Assembly (NCBI RefSeq): GCF_007829955.1 | Contig: NZ_VIWX01000001.1 | Coordinates: forward strand, 310,001 to 374,000 | Direction of reading: 5' to 3' | DNA length: 64,000 nt | From: Saccharopolyspora dendranthemae | Lineage (GTDB): Bacteria; Actinomycetota; Actinomycetes; Mycobacteriales; Pseudonocardiaceae | In this document: one piece after another, positions 1 to 8,780 of the stretch | Layout: every line of letters starts with the position of its first letter | How positions within the stretch are numbered: the first letter of the stretch is position 1 | Position numbers and translations under genes: made by a program | The notes under the pieces: model-generated | Seen by the model: the letters and a program-made list of their open reading frames with translations, nothing else | Database searches by the model: none | Told to the model about the DNA's origin: nothing

Positions 1-2
1 GC

Positions 3-782
3 AGCTTCATCTATGAGGCTTTCACTACCGACGACTTGACCAAGCAGCCCAACACCAAAAACGCCTACCTCGCCGAACTGGGTCCGGTGCTCGAGAACTT
101 TCATGGGATAGACCTCAACTCCACCTCTGATTACTGGCAACACGGCGCCGAGCCGCTGGACCCCAAGCTCGGGGAAGCCATGTCCTTGCTCATTCCCCGC
201 CTGCGACAACCGGCCGAACTGGAAAAACTCACGAGCGAGGGAGAAGATTCGCATTTCGGCCATGTTGCGCAACGGTTCTTGAAGATCACATGGCAACGGA
301 GCAGGGACTCGCAATCCCGCGGAAAGCCGGGCACCAAAACCGATCTGAGTCGCAGTTACACGAGAGCCAAGAAGCAGAAGGGATTCGACGAATTCGTCAC
401 CAAACTTCCCGTCGGCGGCCACATTGGCGATGCGTTCAACGGCCTCGACAAGAAGGAGAGGCGAAAGTATGCCGAACTGCTGGCTGATTACCTCGAAGAT
501 TTCGTGAAGGAAGTAGTGCAGTCGAAATCGATGACACCGGAGGAGGCAGCCCCTGAGCTGAAGAGAAGAAGGGACGAGCACCTCGGCTACACGGTGGAGC
601 AGGCCGCGATGAACGGGGTCCGCTATGTCGGCATGGGCTGGGATCATTACAACGAATTGGAAAAACTGTTGGGCGACGATTCACGGTTCAACTTTGTCGA
701 TATGGCGAAGAGCTCCGGGCTCGATGGTCTTTCACAGTTCATCAGCGAGACCAGTTTGCTCCGGAGCGAGGCGGGGGGCTGA
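3..782 (+). CDS. Unknown protein, 5' end outside window
   Basis: The frame is already open at the window edge: codons 3-35 read SFIYEAFTTDD before the first possible start (TTG at 36), so this is the C-terminal part (about 259 residues) of a longer gene. It is hydrophilic and rich in Lys, Glu and Asp, with no signal peptide or membrane segment. A helical Lys/Glu-rich stretch around GLDKKERRKYAELLADYLED suggests an all-alpha cytoplasmic protein. I do not recognise the family. Base composition is visibly lower in GC than the neighbouring genes, with codons such as ATA and TTT that are rare elsewhere in the window, which hints at recent acquisition. It ends about 90 nt before the convergent lysX stop. 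Confidence 0.6.
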   Translation, partial: SFIYEAFTTDDLTKQPNTKNAYLAELGPVLENFHGIDLNSTSDYWQHGAEPLDPKLGEAMSLLIPRLRQPAELEKLTSEGEDSHFGHVAQRFLKITWQRSRDSQSRGKPGTKTDLSRSYTRAKKQKGFDEFVTKLPVGGHIGDAFNGLDKKERRKYAELLADYLEDFVKEVVQSKSMTPEEAAPELKRRRDEHLGYTVEQAAMNGVRYVGMGWDHYNELEKLLGDDSRFNFVDMAKSSGLDGLSQFISETSLLRSEAGG

Positions 783-873
783 CGGCGCCGATGTCCCGTT
801 GAGGCGCGAGCAGACCCGGCCTGGGCAAGACCTCCAGCGGGGAGTCGGCTCGGCGGTCGCGTGCGGACGCGCG

Positions 874-3800
874 TCAGGTGCCGCGCGCGGGGCGGGTCAG
901 GGGGAACGGCAACGTGTCCCGAATCGGCCGGCCGGTGAGCAACATCAGCAGGCGGTCCACTCCGAGCCCGAGTCCGCCGGTGGGCGGCATGGCGAATTCC
1001 AACGAGCGCAGGAAGTCCTCGTCCAGTTCCATCGCCTCCGGATCACCGCCGGCCGCCTGCAACGACTGCTCGGTCAGACGGCGGCGCTGCTCGATCGGAT
1101 CGACGAGTTCGGAGTAGGCGGTACCGATCTCCACGCCGAAGGCGACCAGGTCCCACCGTTCGGCCAGCCGCGGGTCGTGGCGGTGCGGGCGGGTCAGCGG
1201 AGAAACGTCGACGGGGAAATCGGTGTAGAAGGTCGGGCGCGTCGTGTGGCGCTCGACCAACCGCTCGTAGAGCTCGACCACGTACGCGCCCCGCGGCCAG
1301 TCCGCATCGCAGGGCACGTGCGTCCGCTCGCACAACGACCGCAGGTGCTCCGGCGGAGTTTCCGGAGTGATGTCCTCCCCCAAGGCCGACGACAACGCCT
1401 CGTGCACGGTGATCACCGGCCAGCTTCCGGACAGGTCGACCTCCTCGGCGTGATCCCCGGTGCCCTGCCGCCGAGCGACCGGCGCCCCGTGCACGGCCAC
1501 GGCCGCGGCCTGCACCAGCTGCTCGCACAGCTGCCGCATCACGCCGTAATCGGCGTGGGCCTGATACGCCTCCAGCATCGTGAACTCCGGGTTGTGCCGG
1601 GCCGAAACGCCCTCGTTGCGGAACGTGCGTCCGAGTTCGAAGACCCGCTCCACCCCGCCGACGCACAGCCGCTTCAGGTAGAGCTCGGGGGCGATGCGCA
1701 GGTACAGCGGCATGTCGTAGGCGTTGATGTGAGTCCGGAACGGCTGCGCCGAGGCACCGCCGTGCACGGGTTGGAGGATCGGAGTCTCGACTTCCAGGAA
1801 CCGGTGGCCGGTCAGCGTCGAGCGCAACGCCTGCAGGGCGGCTGAGCGGGCCCGCAACATCTCCCGGGAGTCGGTACCGACGATGAGGTCCACCGAGCGC
1901 GCTCGGGATCGGGCCTCCGGATCGGTGAGACCGGCGTGCTTGTCCGGCAGGGGACGCAGGCACTTGGAGGCCAAGGTCCACTCATCGGCCAACACCGTGG
2001 TCTCGCCGTGGCGGGTGGTGATGACCTCCCCCTGCACCGAGACCTGATCGCCGATGTCGATCTCGTTCTTCCACGCCCGCCACCGATCCGTACCCGTGTC
2101 GGAGGTGGTGAGCATGGCCTGCACGTGCCCGGACCAATCGCGCAAGGTGGCGAAGCACAACCGCCCGTGGTCGCGCATCAGCACGACTCGGCCGGTGACC
2201 GCGGTGCGCTCGCCGGTGCGGGTGTCCGGCGCGGTTCCGGCATACCGGTCGACGATCTCCGCGCAGGAATCGGTGCGCGGGACCTGCGCCGGGTACGGAT
2301 CGCCCCCGGCTTCCCGGATCTTGGCGACGGTGTCCAGGCGAACCCGCATCTGCTCGGGGACCGATCGCCTGCGGGACTCCTGCTCGTCCGGCTCGATCAC
2401 CGGCATCCGGTTCTCACCTGGTGCGGCCGCGGCGGGGGTGGCGGTGCCACTCGCACCGAGCAGGGGTACGAACCCCTCGGCCACGGCCGAGGCGAACCCG
2501 ACTCGGGCCAGATCGCGCCGGTCGCCGAAACCGATGAACCGAGGCACCCAGTCGGGTTGGTACTTGGCGTTCGAACGGTACAAGGACTCCAACTGCCACC
2601 AGCGCGACAAGAACAGCAGGATCCCGCGCCAGGACCGCAGCACAGGACCCGCGCCCAATCGGGCACCCTCTTCGAACACCTCTCGGAACACGGCGAAGTT
2701 CAGCGAGATCCGCTGGATGCCCGCGAGCGTCGCGCCCCACCCTCCCGGACGCGCCAAGGAGCTGATCATCAACTCGACCAGACCGTTGTCACTCCCGGGC
2801 GCTCGGCGCATGGCTTCCAAGGACAGGCCGGTGCGTCCCCACGGCACGAGCGACAGCATGGCGCACACCTCACCGCCGGTGCTCACGGCTTCGACCAGCA
2901 CGCACGCGCCATCGGCCGGATCGCCCCACCGGCCCAGCGCCATCGAGAAACCGCGTTCCGTGTCGCTTCCCCGCCACCGCGCAGCGCGGTGCGCCACCTC
3001 TGCCATCTCCTCCGCCGAGATCTCCTCCTGCCTGCGGATCCGCACCCGGTATCCGGCGCGGTGCAGCCGGTTGACCGCCTGGCGCACCGGCCGCATCTCG
3101 CGGCCTTCCAGGTTGAAGGTGGACAGGTCCAGAACCGCCTCGTCGCCCAGCCGCAGAACCTTCAACCCGGCTCGCGCGTAGGCGCGGGCACCGCGCTCGC
3201 CTGCGCCGATCACCGCCGGACGCCAGGTGTAGTCCCGGCACATCCCCAGCCACCGCTCGATCGCCGGCCCCCACGCCTCGCGGTCTCCCAGCGGGTCGCC
3301 GCTGGCCAAGCAGACGCCTCCGACCACGCGATAGCTGATACCGGCCTTGCCGCTGGTCGAGAAGAGCACCGCCTTGTCCCGCCGCGTCGCGAAGTAGCCC
3401 AACGAGTCGACCTCGCCGTGCTCGGCCAACAACGCCCTCACCCGGCGCTCGTCCGCCGCGGGCAGGACCGAGGCCGTGCGCTGGGACCGGAACAGCACCG
3501 CCAGCGCCGCGAACAGCGTGACCATCCCGAACGTGCCGAGCACGAGGTTCACCCAGCCGGGAGCTTCCCCGGCTCGGGTGATGTCCAGGGTCACCGCACC
3601 GCCCAGGACTCGTTCGACCGTCCAGCTGAACTGGTCAGCGGGTCCGTGCAACGAGCCGGGGAACAGCAAGACCAACCCGTAGCCCAGCACGACGAACACC
3701 GCGACGAGTCCCGCGAACGTGCCCAGCGCCTTGGGCACGCTGGCACGCTGCACCCGGCCGTAGAACTGCCGCGAGGCCAACCCCAGGACCACCATCGCCG

Positions 3801-4233
3801 CCGCGCTGAGCAGCGCGTTCGCTCCCAGCGACCAGCGCAACCAGGCCGGCAGCACCTGGTCGACGACCCCCGGGTCCATCAGGTCCGCCAGGACGATCAG
3901 CAGCACCAGCACCGACAGGACGAGTTGCAAGGCCAGCACCAGCAGCAGGATCCAGTAGGCGATGCGCTTGCGGCGCCCCAACGCCCCTGCCAGGACCAGC
4001 AGGAAGGCCGCATATCCGAGGTTGGCGGGAGCGGGGAACAGCACCAGGTCGATGCTCTCGCGCACCGGCTGCATCCCGCTCCGGAACGCCGCTCCGACCG
4101 CGGCCAAGGCGCACAGAACCGCGATGCACACCAACGTCACGACCACGATCCGCGGGACCCGAGCCGTCCAGGCAGGCCCGGTCGCAGGCACCCACTCGCT
4201 CGGTGACCGGCCCACCGATGCTGCCCGACCCAT
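874..4233 (-). CDS. lysX: Bifunctional lysylphosphatidylglycerol synthase / lysyl-tRNA synthetase LysX
   Basis: A fusion of 1119 residues. The N-terminal part (about 1-260) has a series of hydrophobic membrane segments. It is followed by the MprF-type aminoacyl-PG synthase domain (about 265-600, including SLNFAVFREVFEEG). From about residue 620 there is a class II lysyl-tRNA synthetase: OB-fold anticodon-binding region, motif 2 around FRNEGVSARHNPEFT and motif 3 GLGLGVDRLLML at the C-terminus. The length matches mycobacterial LysX (about 1170). In that family the enzyme charges tRNA with lysine and transfers it to phosphatidylglycerol in the membrane, lowering surface charge and giving resistance to cationic peptides. 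The start ATG is preceded by a GGGGGAGG ribosome site. It is divergent from a DUF998 gene. The housekeeping lysS is presumably elsewhere. Confidence 0.95.
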   Translation of the reverse strand: MGRAASVGRSPSEWVPATGPAWTARVPRIVVVTLVCIAVLCALAAVGAAFRSGMQPVRESIDLVLFPAPANLGYAAFLLVLAGALGRRKRIAYWILLLVLALQLVLSVLVLLIVLADLMDPGVVDQVLPAWLRWSLGANALLSAAAMVVLGLASRQFYGRVQRASVPKALGTFAGLVAVFVVLGYGLVLLFPGSLHGPADQFSWTVERVLGGAVTLDITRAGEAPGWVNLVLGTFGMVTLFAALAVLFRSQRTASVLPAADERRVRALLAEHGEVDSLGYFATRRDKAVLFSTSGKAGISYRVVGGVCLASGDPLGDREAWGPAIERWLGMCRDYTWRPAVIGAGERGARAYARAGLKVLRLGDEAVLDLSTFNLEGREMRPVRQAVNRLHRAGYRVRIRRQEEISAEEMAEVAHRAARWRGSDTERGFSMALGRWGDPADGACVLVEAVSTGGEVCAMLSLVPWGRTGLSLEAMRRAPGSDNGLVELMISSLARPGGWGATLAGIQRISLNFAVFREVFEEGARLGAGPVLRSWRGILLFLSRWWQLESLYRSNAKYQPDWVPRFIGFGDRRDLARVGFASAVAEGFVPLLGASGTATPAAAAPGENRMPVIEPDEQESRRRSVPEQMRVRLDTVAKIREAGGDPYPAQVPRTDSCAEIVDRYAGTAPDTRTGERTAVTGRVVLMRDHGRLCFATLRDWSGHVQAMLTTSDTGTDRWRAWKNEIDIGDQVSVQGEVITTRHGETTVLADEWTLASKCLRPLPDKHAGLTDPEARSRARSVDLIVGTDSREMLRARSAALQALRSTLTGHRFLEVETPILQPVHGGASAQPFRTHINAYDMPLYLRIAPELYLKRLCVGGVERVFELGRTFRNEGVSARHNPEFTMLEAYQAHADYGVMRQLCEQLVQAAAVAVHGAPVARRQGTGDHAEEVDLSGSWPVITVHEALSSALGEDITPETPPEHLRSLCERTHVPCDADWPRGAYVVELYERLVERHTTRPTFYTDFPVDVSPLTRPHRHDPRLAERWDLVAFGVEIGTAYSELVDPIEQRRRLTEQSLQAAGGDPEAMELDEDFLRSLEFAMPPTGGLGLGVDRLLMLLTGRPIRDTLPFPLTRPARGT

Positions 4234-4303
4234 CCGTACCTCCCCCGCTTAAGCTGGCGTGCAGCGGACGATCGATGTTGACCTCACGACCCTAGGACAG
4301 TTC

Positions 4304-4978
4304 ATGCTGGCCGACTCCGACGCCCGGGTCGCGGCCCGGTGGGAGGCACGTGCGGTCGCCGGGTGCTGCGCGTGCGCCGCTGTCCTCTACAGCTTGTGGC
4401 TGCTGGGACCCTGGATCAATCCGGGTCTGGACGCGCTCAACGGCTACGTCAGCGAGTTCGCCGCCCGCGACCAGCCGGGGAGCCGGCTCTTCCGCACCGG
4501 TGACGGACTCGCCGGGCTGCTGGCCGCCGCAGCCGCCGTGGCCGGGATCCGGTGCGGCGGCGGGGTCGTGGGGTGGAGCGGCCTGCTCGTCTTCGGCGTC
4601 GCCACCGGGCTGGACGGAGCGCTGACCCCGATGACGTGCGCGAGCTACGTCGACTCGGGATGCGCGGTGCGGGAGCTCGTGGGAGCACTGCCCGCCACCC
4701 ACGCGGTGCACGAGATGACCAGCTCGGTTGCGGCGCTCGGCATGCTCGTGGCCATGGGCGGACTGGCCTGGGCCGGTATCGGGCCGCGCGCACGCTGGGG
4801 CTGGGCGTGGTGTTCGGCGACCGGGCTGGCAACCGTGGTGACGCTGGGAGCGCTGTGGCTGGGCGCGGGAGCCGGAGTGGCGCAGCGAGCGCAGCTGAGC
4901 CTGATCGCGACGTGGCTGATCGCGATGGCCGTCAGCCACGCCCGTCGAACGCGATCCGCGGGTGGTTGCGATGCCTGA
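4304..4978 (+). CDS. DUF998-family integral membrane protein
   Basis: About 224 residues with roughly six hydrophobic segments, beginning near CCACAAVLYSLWLLGPWINP and continuing through LAGLLAAAAAVAGIRC and LGMLVAMGGLAWAG. The pattern of a small six-helix membrane protein with Asn/Tyr-Val-Ser-Glu-Phe after the first helix fits DUF998. Its function is not known. I chose ATG 4304; a GTG at 4259 in the same frame is possible but would add a polar stretch and lie only 25 nt from the lysX start. It is divergent from lysX and overlaps the next gene by 8 nt, so the downstream hydrolase and lipoprotein are probably co-transcribed. Proximity to lysX suggests, but does not prove, a role in envelope or lipid physiology. 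Confidence 0.75.
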   Translation: MLADSDARVAARWEARAVAGCCACAAVLYSLWLLGPWINPGLDALNGYVSEFAARDQPGSRLFRTGDGLAGLLAAAAAVAGIRCGGGVVGWSGLLVFGVATGLDGALTPMTCASYVDSGCAVRELVGALPATHAVHEMTSSVAALGMLVAMGGLAWAGIGPRARWGWAWCSATGLATVVTLGALWLGAGAGVAQRAQLSLIATWLIAMAVSHARRTRSAGGCDA

Positions 4979-5750
4979 ATCGCCCACCGTGCTTCTGACC
5001 TCGGGAATGGCCGGTGCCGCCTACGACTGGGAGCCGGTCCTGACCGGGTTGTCGGCGTCGCATCGCGTGCGTCGGCTGGAACGCCCCGGCCTCGACGGGT
5101 GCACGCCTCGACCGGGGTTGCCCAGCCTGCACGACGAGGCCGACCGGCTCGCTGCCGTCGCGGACCGGCACGGCGGCGCCGTCGTGGTCGCGCACTCGGT
5201 CTCGGCGCTGCACGCCGAGGCGATGGGTCGACGGCACCCGAGCTCGCTGCGCGCGCTCGTGCTGCTGGATCCGAGTTGCGGCAGCGCTTCGCCGCACCCG
5301 GAGCGGTCGCTGCTGGCCGCAGAAGCGCTGGGCCGCCGTGCGGCCACCTGCATCGCCCCCTTCGGACCGGCCATCTGGACGGCCGGTGCGCGTGTGCAGA
5401 CGTCCCGGCCGCTGCCACCGGCGGTGCGAGCGGCCGGACGCGCCCGGTTCCGCTCACCGGCCGCGATCACCGCGGCGTGGCAGGAATACCTCGCCTTCGA
5501 GCCGATGCTGCGGGATCTGGCCGTGCTCCGGCAACGCACGACGTTTCCTCCCGTACCCGTGCGGGTTCTCACCGCCCTCGGGGGGATGCGCGCGAACTCG
5601 GCCGTGCGGTGGACGAGGTGCCACACCCGACTGGCAGCGCTGTTGGGAGGTTGCCACCGCCTGCTGCCCAGCAGTCGGCACCAGGTGGCGTGGGAATGTC
5701 CGGACGTGGTGGTGGAGACCATCGAGGCCGCGACGGAAAGTGCGCGATGA
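4971..5750 (+). CDS. Alpha/beta-fold hydrolase
   Basis: About 259 residues. The fold is recognisable from the beta-strand/oxyanion start TVLLTSGMAGAAYDWEPV, the nucleophile elbow VVAHSVSALHAE (Ser in A-H-S-V-S instead of the usual G-H-S-x-G), and a late histidine region SSRHQVAWECPDVVVE. No signal peptide. The substrate is unknown. The start is ATG 4971 (GTG 4962 is an alternative), overlapping the end of the DUF998 gene; its stop overlaps the next gene's ATG by 4 nt (ATGA), so the three genes are translationally coupled. Confidence 0.8.
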   Translation: MPESPTVLLTSGMAGAAYDWEPVLTGLSASHRVRRLERPGLDGCTPRPGLPSLHDEADRLAAVADRHGGAVVVAHSVSALHAEAMGRRHPSSLRALVLLDPSCGSASPHPERSLLAAEALGRRAATCIAPFGPAIWTAGARVQTSRPLPPAVRAAGRARFRSPAAITAAWQEYLAFEPMLRDLAVLRQRTTFPPVPVRVLTALGGMRANSAVRWTRCHTRLAALLGGCHRLLPSSRHQVAWECPDVVVETIEAATESAR

Positions 5751-6109
5751 GAACCGGATTGGCGCTGGCAGCGATCGCCCTGCTGCTCACCGGCTGCACG
5801 GACCCGGCCAAGGCGATCTCGGCCGCCGGGTACCGCAACGCCGTGTCGCTGGGCACTCGGACGGAGCTGGCGCAGCACGGCGTTCCGCTGCGGGAACGGC
5901 CGACCTGCCGCAGCACCGGCGCCGAGAACGCCGGTCTCGGCTCCCGCTTCACCGTCGAGTGCACGGCTTCGACACCCGGCAACGCTGCGGTGACCGTGCA
6001 CGGCGTGGTCACCGCAGCGGGCACGCCGGACCAACGCGAGGACTACGTCATCCGACTCGACGGCAGGACGTTCCTGCACGTCGACTGCCTGGGCGCCGGC
6101 TGCCGATGA
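5747..6109 (+). CDS. Small secreted lipoprotein
   Basis: 120 residues starting at an ATG embedded in the stop of the preceding hydrolase (ATGA overlap). The N-terminus MRTGLALAAIALLLTGC is a typical lipoprotein signal with lipobox L-L-T-G-C, so the mature protein should be lipid-anchored at Cys17. The rest resembles the small DUF4333-like secreted domains of actinomycetes (about 100 residues, a few conserved cysteines: RPTCRSTG, FTVECTAS, HVDCLGAGC), but I cannot assign it firmly. It is the third gene of the lysX-divergent unit and is followed by a convergent TPP-enzyme gene 36 nt away. Confidence 0.75.
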   Translation: MRTGLALAAIALLLTGCTDPAKAISAAGYRNAVSLGTRTELAQHGVPLRERPTCRSTGAENAGLGSRFTVECTASTPGNAAVTVHGVVTAAGTPDQREDYVIRLDGRTFLHVDCLGAGCR

Positions 6110-6145
6110 CGTCCGGCCCTCGCCGTCCCGACAACGCCGCATGCC

Positions 6146-7792
6146 TCAGAGGTGCGTCGGTTCGAACATCCGCAAGGTCGCGGGCAGGACGACCACGCTC
6201 GGTCCGCGCGTGCTGAGCGACTCCACGAGATCCGCGCGCAGCGACTCCACATCGGACAGAGTTGCCGGAACGCCGAAAGACCGAGCCAGCGCGACGAAAT
6301 CCGGCCTGACCAGCTCGGTAGCATGTGCCTGCCCGAACGCGCCGGTCGAGTACTCACGCAGGATCCCGTAACCGCCGTCGTCGATGATGAGCCACGTGAC
6401 GTCGAGCTGGTGCTGCACAGCGCTCGCCAGCTCGGCGATGCCGTACATCGCCCCACCGTCACCGGACACCGCGAGCACCGGCCCTGCGCCTGCCACTGCC
6501 GCGCCGAGCGCAGCGGGCAGCCCGAAACCGAGCCCACCGGCTCCTTGTGCGCTGTGCATCGGTGCGCCGTCGGCATTCCACGCCGACCAGGCCCAGTAAC
6601 CGAGAATCGTCATGTCCCAGAAGGAAGGTGTCCCGGGCGGCAAGGCCGCTCGGACGTCGCGCAGCACCCGCTGCTCCACTTCGAGCGGTTGCGCATCGAG
6701 GCGTTCCCGAATGGAGGCGAGCAGCCCGGCCACCGCGCGCTCGGCTCCGCCATCGGGATCGCGCCGGGGCAGGAGGTCCAGCAGTGCTCGGAGTGTCTGC
6801 CGGACATCGGCGTGGATTCCGAGTCCCGGATGGTTGGATCCGAGCTTGCCCGCGTCGGCCTCCACCTGAACGACGTGGCCCCGCGGTCGCAACGTGTGAT
6901 ACGTGCTGGACAGCTCACCCAGGCCGGAACCGAGCACCAGCAGCACGTCGGCGCCTGCAAGGAACTCGCGCGAATGGGTGTCTTCCAGCCAGGACTGCCC
7001 GGACAGCGGATGCTCCCACGGGAATGCGCCCTTGCCGCCGAATGTCGTCAACACCGGTGCCCGAAGCGTCTCCGCCAGCGCCAGCAGCTCGGCGCCGGCA
7101 CCGCCTCGCCGCACTCCACCGCCCGCGAGCACGACTGGATTCTCCGCTGCGGACAGCAGATCAGCCGCGGTCGAGACCTGTTCCGCCAACGGTTCCCACA
7201 CCGCAGGCGCAGCAGCGACCGAGGTGATGTCCGGCGCGGTGGCGGGCGCCAGCAGGACGTCCTGGCTGATCTCGACCCACACCGGGCCGAACGGCGCCGT
7301 CGCGGCCGACTCCCACGCCGCACGCAGAGCGGCGGGGATTTGACTCACCGACCGGGCGGTGTGCACCGACTTGACCACGCCCTCGAAAGCGGCCTGCTGG
7401 TCCGGCAACTCGTGCAGGTAGCCATGTCTGCCGCCACCCAGCCCCGCCAGCGGAATTTGGCTGGAGATGCCGAGCACCGGCACCGAGGCCGCACGGGATT
7501 CCTGCAGCGCGGCGAGCGTGAGCAGCGCTCCAGGGCCGGTCGAGACGATCATAGGAGTGACCGGGACGGGCCCGTCCGGCGCGGCGTCGAGCCGCGCGCG
7601 GGCGTGCCCGTCGGCGGCGAACGCGAGGTTGTTCTCCACCCGGGCGCTGACCAGCCGCAGGTCGGGTGCGCGCCGTAGCGCCTCGAACAGCCCGAGCGCG
7701 TGCTGGCCAGGCAGCCCGAACACGGTGTCGGCGCCGAGCGCCCGCAGTGTCCGGACGACGACGTCGCCACCGATCCGGCCGGCCCCGCTCAT
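6146..7792 (-). CDS. TPP-dependent enzyme, candidate 2-ketoarginine decarboxylase
   Basis: 548 residues with the three-domain layout of acetolactate synthase-like enzymes: the N-terminal pyrimidine-binding domain with catalytic Glu in [16 protein letters not shown], a central domain, and the C-terminal diphosphate-binding domain with [12 protein letters not shown] followed by [11 protein letters not shown]. The usual Asn-Asn after the GDG motif is Asp-Asp here. Its start overlaps the ureohydrolase stop by 4 nt, so it is the last gene of a symporter-ureohydrolase-TPP operon. Family names such as acetolactate synthase fit the fold but not the setting. In Pseudomonas the arginine transaminase route uses the TPP enzyme AruI to decarboxylate 2-ketoarginine to 4-guanidinobutyraldehyde, two steps before a guanidinobutyrase, and that role is my inference here. 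The clavulanate enzyme CeaS is an alternative relative, but no other clavam genes are present. Confidence 0.8.
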   Translation of the reverse strand: MSGAGRIGGDVVVRTLRALGADTVFGLPGQHALGLFEALRRAPDLRLVSARVENNLAFAADGHARARLDAAPDGPVPVTPMIVSTGPGALLTLAALQESRAASVPVLGISSQIPLAGLGGGRHGYLHELPDQQAAFEGVVKSVHTARSVSQIPAALRAAWESAATAPFGPVWVEISQDVLLAPATAPDITSVAAAPAVWEPLAEQVSTAADLLSAAENPVVLAGGGVRRGGAGAELLALAETLRAPVLTTFGGKGAFPWEHPLSGQSWLEDTHSREFLAGADVLLVLGSGLGELSSTYHTLRPRGHVVQVEADAGKLGSNHPGLGIHADVRQTLRALLDLLPRRDPDGGAERAVAGLLASIRERLDAQPLEVEQRVLRDVRAALPPGTPSFWDMTILGYWAWSAWNADGAPMHSAQGAGGLGFGLPAALGAAVAGAGPVLAVSGDGGAMYGIAELASAVQHQLDVTWLIIDDGGYGILREYSTGAFGQAHATELVRPDFVALARSFGVPATLSDVESLRADLVESLSTRGPSVVVLPATLRMFEPTHL

Positions 7793-8742
7793 GCGGACAC
7801 CGCCAGGCTGAGCAGGCTCACCAGGTCGTAAGTCACGTGGGAGGCGGCGATCGCGGTGATCTCCGCGTGGTCGTAGGCGGGAGCGAGCTCGACCACGTCC
7901 GCGCCGACGATGCGGTGACCGGCGAGGCCACGCAGGATTTCCAGCAGCTCCCGGCTCGTCATCCCGCCCGCTTCCGGGGTTCCGGTGCCCGGTGCGTGCG
8001 CCGGGTCGAGCACGTCGATGTCCACGGAGATGTACAGCGGCCGGTCCCCGATGCGCTCGCTCAGCGCCGCCACGGTTTCCGCCACACCGCGGCGCAGCAC
8101 GTCGCCGGAGGTCACGATGCCGAAGCCGAGCCTGCGGTCCTCGTCCAGATCACGCCTGCCGTAGAGGGGGCCGCGGGTACCCACGTGGCAGAGCGCGCTC
8201 GTGTCCAGCACCCCCTCTTCGGACGCCCGGCGGAACGGGGTGCCGTGGGTGTACGGCTCACCGAAGTAGGTGTCCCAGGTGTCCAGGTGCGCGTCGAAGT
8301 GCAGCAGCGCCACCGGACCGTGCTGGGCGGCGGCAGCGCGCAGCAGCGGCAGCGCGATGGTGTGGTCGCCGCCGACCGCGACCATGCTCGTCCCGGCGGC
8401 TGCGAACCGCTCCGCTTCGCTCTGCAGGGTCTCGATGGCTGATCCGATGTGGAACGGGTTCAGCGCGATGTCGCCGGCATCGACCACCTGCGCCCGCGCG
8501 AACGGGGACACGTCGAGTTCCGGGTGGTAGGGGCGCAGCAGCCGGCTTGCCTCCCGCATCGCGGCCGGCCCGAACCGGGCCCCCGGCCGGTAGGAAACGC
8601 CGGTGTCGAAGGGGACGCCGACCACGGCGATATCCGCCCGGGGCACCTCCTCGATGCGGGGCAGCCGCGCGAAGGTCGCGAATCCGGCGAACCGCGGTAC
8701 CTCCGAGGAATCGACCGGACCGATCGGAGACTGTTCACTCAC
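7789..8742 (-). CDS. Ureohydrolase (agmatinase / guanidinobutyrase family)
   Basis: 317 residues of the arginase/agmatinase fold. All binuclear Mn ligands are visible: His127 in GGDHT, Asp150/His152/Asp154 in HFDAHLD, and Asp241/Asp243 in SVDIDVLDP. It hydrolyses a guanidino group to urea and an amine; the exact substrate (agmatine, 4-guanidinobutyrate or other) cannot be read from sequence. The GTG start at 8742 is chosen because an AGGAGG ribosome site lies 9 nt upstream and because the paralogue at 58822 begins the same way (V-[ST]-E-...-IGPVD). It sits between the symporter and the TPP enzyme, overlapping the latter by 4 nt. The context favours 4-guanidinobutyrate as substrate. Confidence 0.9.
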   Translation of the reverse strand: MSEQSPIGPVDSSEVPRFAGFATFARLPRIEEVPRADIAVVGVPFDTGVSYRPGARFGPAAMREASRLLRPYHPELDVSPFARAQVVDAGDIALNPFHIGSAIETLQSEAERFAAAGTSMVAVGGDHTIALPLLRAAAAQHGPVALLHFDAHLDTWDTYFGEPYTHGTPFRRASEEGVLDTSALCHVGTRGPLYGRRDLDEDRRLGFGIVTSGDVLRRGVAETVAALSERIGDRPLYISVDIDVLDPAHAPGTGTPEAGGMTSRELLEILRGLAGHRIVGADVVELAPAYDHAEITAIAASHVTYDLVSLLSLAVSA

Positions 8743-8780
8743 TTCTGGACTCCTCCTCGTGTTTCGTGCGCAGCGCGAGC

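Noticed and set aside
1936..4206. 756-codon plus-strand frame across lysX
   Set aside because: Fully antisense to lysX, low-complexity His/Gln/Arg/Pro composition, no start context.
4278..4298. TTGACC ... TAGGAC as a promoter for the DUF998 gene
   Set aside because: Spacer is only 9 nt, far from the 16-18 nt needed.
6146..8742. Clavulanate-type gene pair (CeaS plus proclavaminate amidinohydrolase)
   Set aside because: The fold pairing matches, but beta-lactam synthetase and clavaminate synthase are absent and a catabolic symporter is in the operon.
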